Positions 11,471 through 13,322 of a DNA stretch of 13,322 nt are shown piece after piece (the stretch's first letter is position 1; each line of letters opens with the position of its first letter). The position numbers and the translations under genes were made by a program. Origin of the DNA: CAZWRK01 sp964635875 (lineage in GTDB: Bacteria; Pseudomonadota; Gammaproteobacteria; Burkholderiales; Aquaspirillaceae); assembly GCA_964635875.1 (NCBI GenBank), contig CAZWRK010000111.1, forward strand, positions 1 through 13,322. Direction: 5' to 3'. Under the pieces are notes generated by a model. It did no database searches, was not told the DNA's origin, and was given only the letters and a program-made list of their open reading frames with translations.

Positions 11471-11655
11471 TATCCAACTTTGGCTGCGATTACAATATTG
11501 TTTTCGACCGAGAAATTTACTCGGTCAGTGCGGTAATCCATTGTCACCATTCGTCCAACTCCATCTTCTTCAGTAATTCTGGATTGGACGTTATTGCGTT
11601 TTGCAAGTTCGATGGCGGCTGCTTTTGTTAATCCGATGTATTGTTGGGTATTCAT
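11470..11655 (-). CDS. I78-type peptidase inhibitor-like protein, 61 residues
   Basis: The second half contains MVTMDYRTDRVNFSVENN (residues 36-53) and ends V-G. This closely follows the I78 family signature (T-x-DY-R-x-DR-[LV]-N, then a valine-rich strand and C-G). An N-terminal helix (TKAAAIELAKRNN) precedes it, as in that family. Known I78 proteins inhibit subtilisin-like serine peptidases. This copy lacks a signal peptide and the usual Cys before the last Gly, so it would act inside the cell or have another role. It is joined to the M23 gene (TAATG) and to the upstream gene (ATGA). Confidence 0.7.
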   Translation of the reverse strand: MNTQQYIGLTKAAAIELAKRNNVQSRITEEDGVGRMVTMDYRTDRVNFSVENNIVIAAKVG

Positions 11656-11843
11656 GTGATTTCTTTGATTGTTACTTCTCCGATGGTGTATTCTTCTAAC
11701 CGATAATTGGTTTTAACGGCTTCTTTATGAAGACGTCTAGCTTCCTTTTCAGCTTGTTTTGGGTTCTTTGCAACGACATCATAATTGGCATAGTTGTAAC
11801 CAAGATGCTTGTAGAGATTAAGCGTTACAGTATACTTTTTCAT
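11652..11843 (-). CDS. Unknown small protein, 63 residues
   Basis: A probable beta-alpha-beta mini-fold: MKKYTVTLNLYKHLG, then YDVVAKNPKQAEKEARRLHKEA (a helix rich in Ala, Glu and Lys) and EEYTIGEVTIKEI. This arrangement is common among tiny phage proteins that bind a partner, but no family is recognised. The ATG at 11843 follows CAACCACACAC and overlaps the upstream TGA. Confidence 0.7.
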   Translation of the reverse strand: MKKYTVTLNLYKHLGYNYANYDVVAKNPKQAEKEARRLHKEAVKTNYRLEEYTIGEVTIKEIT

Positions 11844-12163
11844 GTGTGTGGTTGAAATCCGGATTTGCTAATATATCCGGGAATTGATGTTTTGCCTTGT
11901 TTGTTTATTCGAGGAACAGAATGACATTTGTTTCCTCCAACTGTGGCTGACTTACGTTGATACTCTTTTGACCCTTTCGGAGCCAATGTGACTTCGTACC
12001 AATTTCCATCGCCAAACTTACCAGACAATCCTCCTAATGCATTTATTTGCTTTGCATTAGCATTTCTCGATTGAAGATAAGTATTAATCGTTGAACCAGG
12101 TGCAATCATTTGAGTGTGCATCTTTTTCTTCGATTTTCCTATTTTTAGCTCATAGAGAGTCAT
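11840..12163 (-). CDS. Unknown basic protein, 107 residues
   Basis: Starts MTLYELKIGKSKKKMHTQM, then GSTINTYLQSRNANAKQINALGG, FGDGNWYEVTLAPKGSKEYQ and a Lys/Gly-rich tail. Basic and soluble. No family is recognised. The ATG at 12163 is chosen for its 4-base overlap with the upstream gene; the frame is open to 12214, but that would overlap the upstream gene by over 50 bases. Confidence 0.7.
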   Translation of the reverse strand: MTLYELKIGKSKKKMHTQMIAPGSTINTYLQSRNANAKQINALGGLSGKFGDGNWYEVTLAPKGSKEYQRKSATVGGNKCHSVPRINKQGKTSIPGYISKSGFQPHT

Positions 12164-12381
12164 GGGATATATAATGAGTGTGGATAACATGATTGAGACG
12201 TTGTTCCATCCCAACCAAATTTATCTAATTGTTTATCGAATTTAACAAACACATTAGATTTGTTTGAAGAAGACACATGCCCCCATTCAACGTCAGGATG
12301 ATTAACATCTCCATTAGCATGATTGGGGATATACGCTACTCTTGTGCCCGGTCGTATATTGGTATCAGTTAGCTGAGTCAT
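12160..12381 (-). CDS. Conserved-looking small phage protein, 73 residues
   Basis: The pattern RPGTRVAYIPNHANGD, HPDVEWGHVSS, NVFVKFDKQ and GWDGTTSQSC-x-P is one I associate with short proteins of unknown role found in many tailed phages. They look like SH3- or KOW-like beta barrels that begin with a P-G-x-x-V-x-Y-I-P motif. The ATG is 2 bases after the upstream stop (TAACCATG). Soluble, with no signal. Confidence 0.75.
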   Translation of the reverse strand: MTQLTDTNIRPGTRVAYIPNHANGDVNHPDVEWGHVSSSNKSNVFVKFDKQLDKFGWDGTTSQSCYPHSLYIP

Positions 12382-12383
12382 GG

Positions 12384-12746
12384 TTAATAAATCAGCCAGT
12401 GTTTTTCACCAATAATACAGAGACCATTTTCTTCTGCGAAAGCAAAAGCTTCTGTGACGGTTTTGAATCTTGCATACGCACCATTAAATAATTGATGGCA
12501 GGATAATGCACGATCGTTCCGTGTTGAGCCAACAGAAATACTCGAAAAGTTATCGTCTTCTGAATAGGTTTCTCCGTAAACAGTCGGAAGTGCTTCAATT
12601 ACGGCTGCTGGTAATTGTTCTCTGCGCTCGTCACAATCATCCGGGAAAGGACTGTGTACGTATTTGTGAACTTCTTCAGTCACAAATCGAACGTTAAAAT
12701 CCTCGACGCCATAGCTTGTGAAGTAAATATAAAGATAAACGTTCAT
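12384..12746 (-). CDS. Unknown acidic protein, 120 residues
   Basis: Starts MNVYLYIYFTSYGVEDFNVRF and contains SPFPDDCDERREQLPAAVIEAL and TVTEAFAFAEENGLCIIGEKHW. It looks like a small mixed alpha/beta soluble protein. No family is recognised. Its ATG overlaps the TGA of the upstream gene. AACCCACC lies just before the run of As leading into the ATG. Confidence 0.75.
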   Translation of the reverse strand: MNVYLYIYFTSYGVEDFNVRFVTEEVHKYVHSPFPDDCDERREQLPAAVIEALPTVYGETYSEDDNFSSISVGSTRNDRALSCHQLFNGAYARFKTVTEAFAFAEENGLCIIGEKHWLIY

Positions 12747-13096
12747 TTTTTTGGTGGGTTAAGTTTTGGGCTCTTTCCTTTAGAGCGTTTGAGGGCTTCG
12801 TCGCTTACTTCCAATTTTATCTTCTTGAGAAGCTTTTCAATTGGATCTTTCTTTTGTTTCTGCATGGCTTGATCGTAACCCATTTGATATGCAACCAGGA
12901 AGAATTGCATCAATGAGGGTGTGCCGCGTTCGATTTGTTTATTGATATGATCTGACGTCATTGCTTCCTCAATTGGAAAACAACAAGACAGAACATCATT
13001 GGTTTTGAACTTTGGGCCTTTATATTTAAAAGGTTTATTATCCATGAATGCCTTGTAGCATCGCATGAGTTCTTTATTAAAGCTTTCGACATTCAT
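12743..13096 (-). CDS. Unknown protein with a basic tail, 117 residues
   Basis: Contains NKELMRCYKAFMDNKPFKYKG, PIEEAMTSDHINKQIERGTP and SLMQFFLVAYQMGYDQAMQKQ. The last 35 residues are very rich in Lys and Pro (SKGKSPKLNPPKK). The middle is likely helical. No family is recognised. The ATG overlaps the TGA of the gene entering from the right edge. Confidence 0.75.
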   Translation of the reverse strand: MNVESFNKELMRCYKAFMDNKPFKYKGPKFKTNDVLSCCFPIEEAMTSDHINKQIERGTPSLMQFFLVAYQMGYDQAMQKQKKDPIEKLLKKIKLEVSDEALKRSKGKSPKLNPPKK

Positions 13097-13322
13097 ATGA
13101 AAATTGAGCTTTTTGTGGGGTATGTAAATCCTCCAACAAGACCAAAATAAATTGTGCCTTTGGAAGAGAATATACTTTCGATTGTTGCGGTTGATTGATT
13201 ATCTTGGAAGTTATTTCCAGATGCTCGTTTAATTTGTTTGCCTTTGCAGTGTGTCTCAAAAAGGTTAGGATCATCCAAAATATGTTTGAAACTATTTCCT
13301 TCTTTGGTATTACACTTGTGAC
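13093..13322 (-). CDS. C-terminal part of an unknown protein (runs off the window)
   Basis: About 75 residues are visible: HKCNTKEGNSFKHILDDPN, LFETHCKGKQIKRASGNNFQ and a beta-rich end (GTIYFGLVGGFTYPTKSSIF). The frame is open to the window edge with no convincing start, so the N-terminus lies outside. The competing frame 13077-13274 is rejected because this one ends with an ATGA overlap to the next gene. No family is recognised. Confidence 0.65.
   Translation of the reverse strand, partial: HKCNTKEGNSFKHILDDPNLFETHCKGKQIKRASGNNFQDNQSTATIESIFSSKGTIYFGLVGGFTYPTKSSIFI

Noticed and set aside
12392..12598. Minus-strand frame nested in the 120-residue gene
   Set aside because: Entirely inside a better-supported gene in another frame, without its own start signal or junction.
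13077..13274. 65-codon minus-strand frame at the right edge
   Set aside because: The alternative frame continues to the window edge and ends with an ATGA overlap to the next gene; this one overlaps that gene without such a junction.

Overview
The window looks like part of the genome of a large double-stranded DNA tailed phage. It is AT-rich. About 30 short genes sit almost end to end, nearly all on the minus strand, mostly joined by 4-base ATGA overlaps, and most have no recognisable family. There are no rRNA or tRNA genes and no host housekeeping genes. Recognisable functions are an ATP-dependent DNA ligase, a NUMOD3 repeat protein, an M23 peptidase, a small I78-type peptidase inhibitor, a lipoprotein and a two-helix potassium channel. 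The lipoprotein signal (LLLTSC) followed by a Pro/Thr-rich tail fits a Gram-negative host, but the host cannot be named from the sequence.

Layout from the left. The ligase (+, 6-1094) converges on a minus-strand block and shares a bidirectional terminator with it. Unit A (promoter near 2540) encodes an unknown 192-residue protein and a 256-residue protein made almost entirely of 17-residue NUMOD3 repeats; near-identical 37-base terminator repeats flank this unit. Unit B (promoter near 3150) has two tiny membrane proteins and a 46-residue basic protein. Unit C (promoter near 4780) has a small membrane protein, an unknown, the K+ channel, a membrane-hairpin protein and a 45-residue protein. Unit D (promoter near 7109) holds four equal-sized genes that share a C-terminal signature. 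Unit E (promoter near 9065) holds a short ORF, an SH3-like small protein, the lipoprotein and three unknowns. Unit F enters from beyond 13322 and carries small unknowns, the I78-like inhibitor, the M23 peptidase and two genes built from a repeated ~95-residue domain.

The regulatory design repeats. Terminator hairpins are followed by CTTTAGCTAT and then a GGTATAATA-like -10 without a clear -35. In four of five units a small hairpin follows at the expected 5' end of the mRNA, then a CACCAC-rich stretch just before the first ATG. In units C and E the -10 contains the stop codon of the preceding gene.

Three open frames in 9.9-11.5 kb appear broken by one base each (M23 peptidase, one two-domain protein, one possible small membrane protein). 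The sequence alone cannot tell sequencing error from real decay. The most notable items are the phage-borne K+ channel operon, the nuclease-free NUMOD3 array, the new repeated domain and the four-gene family.
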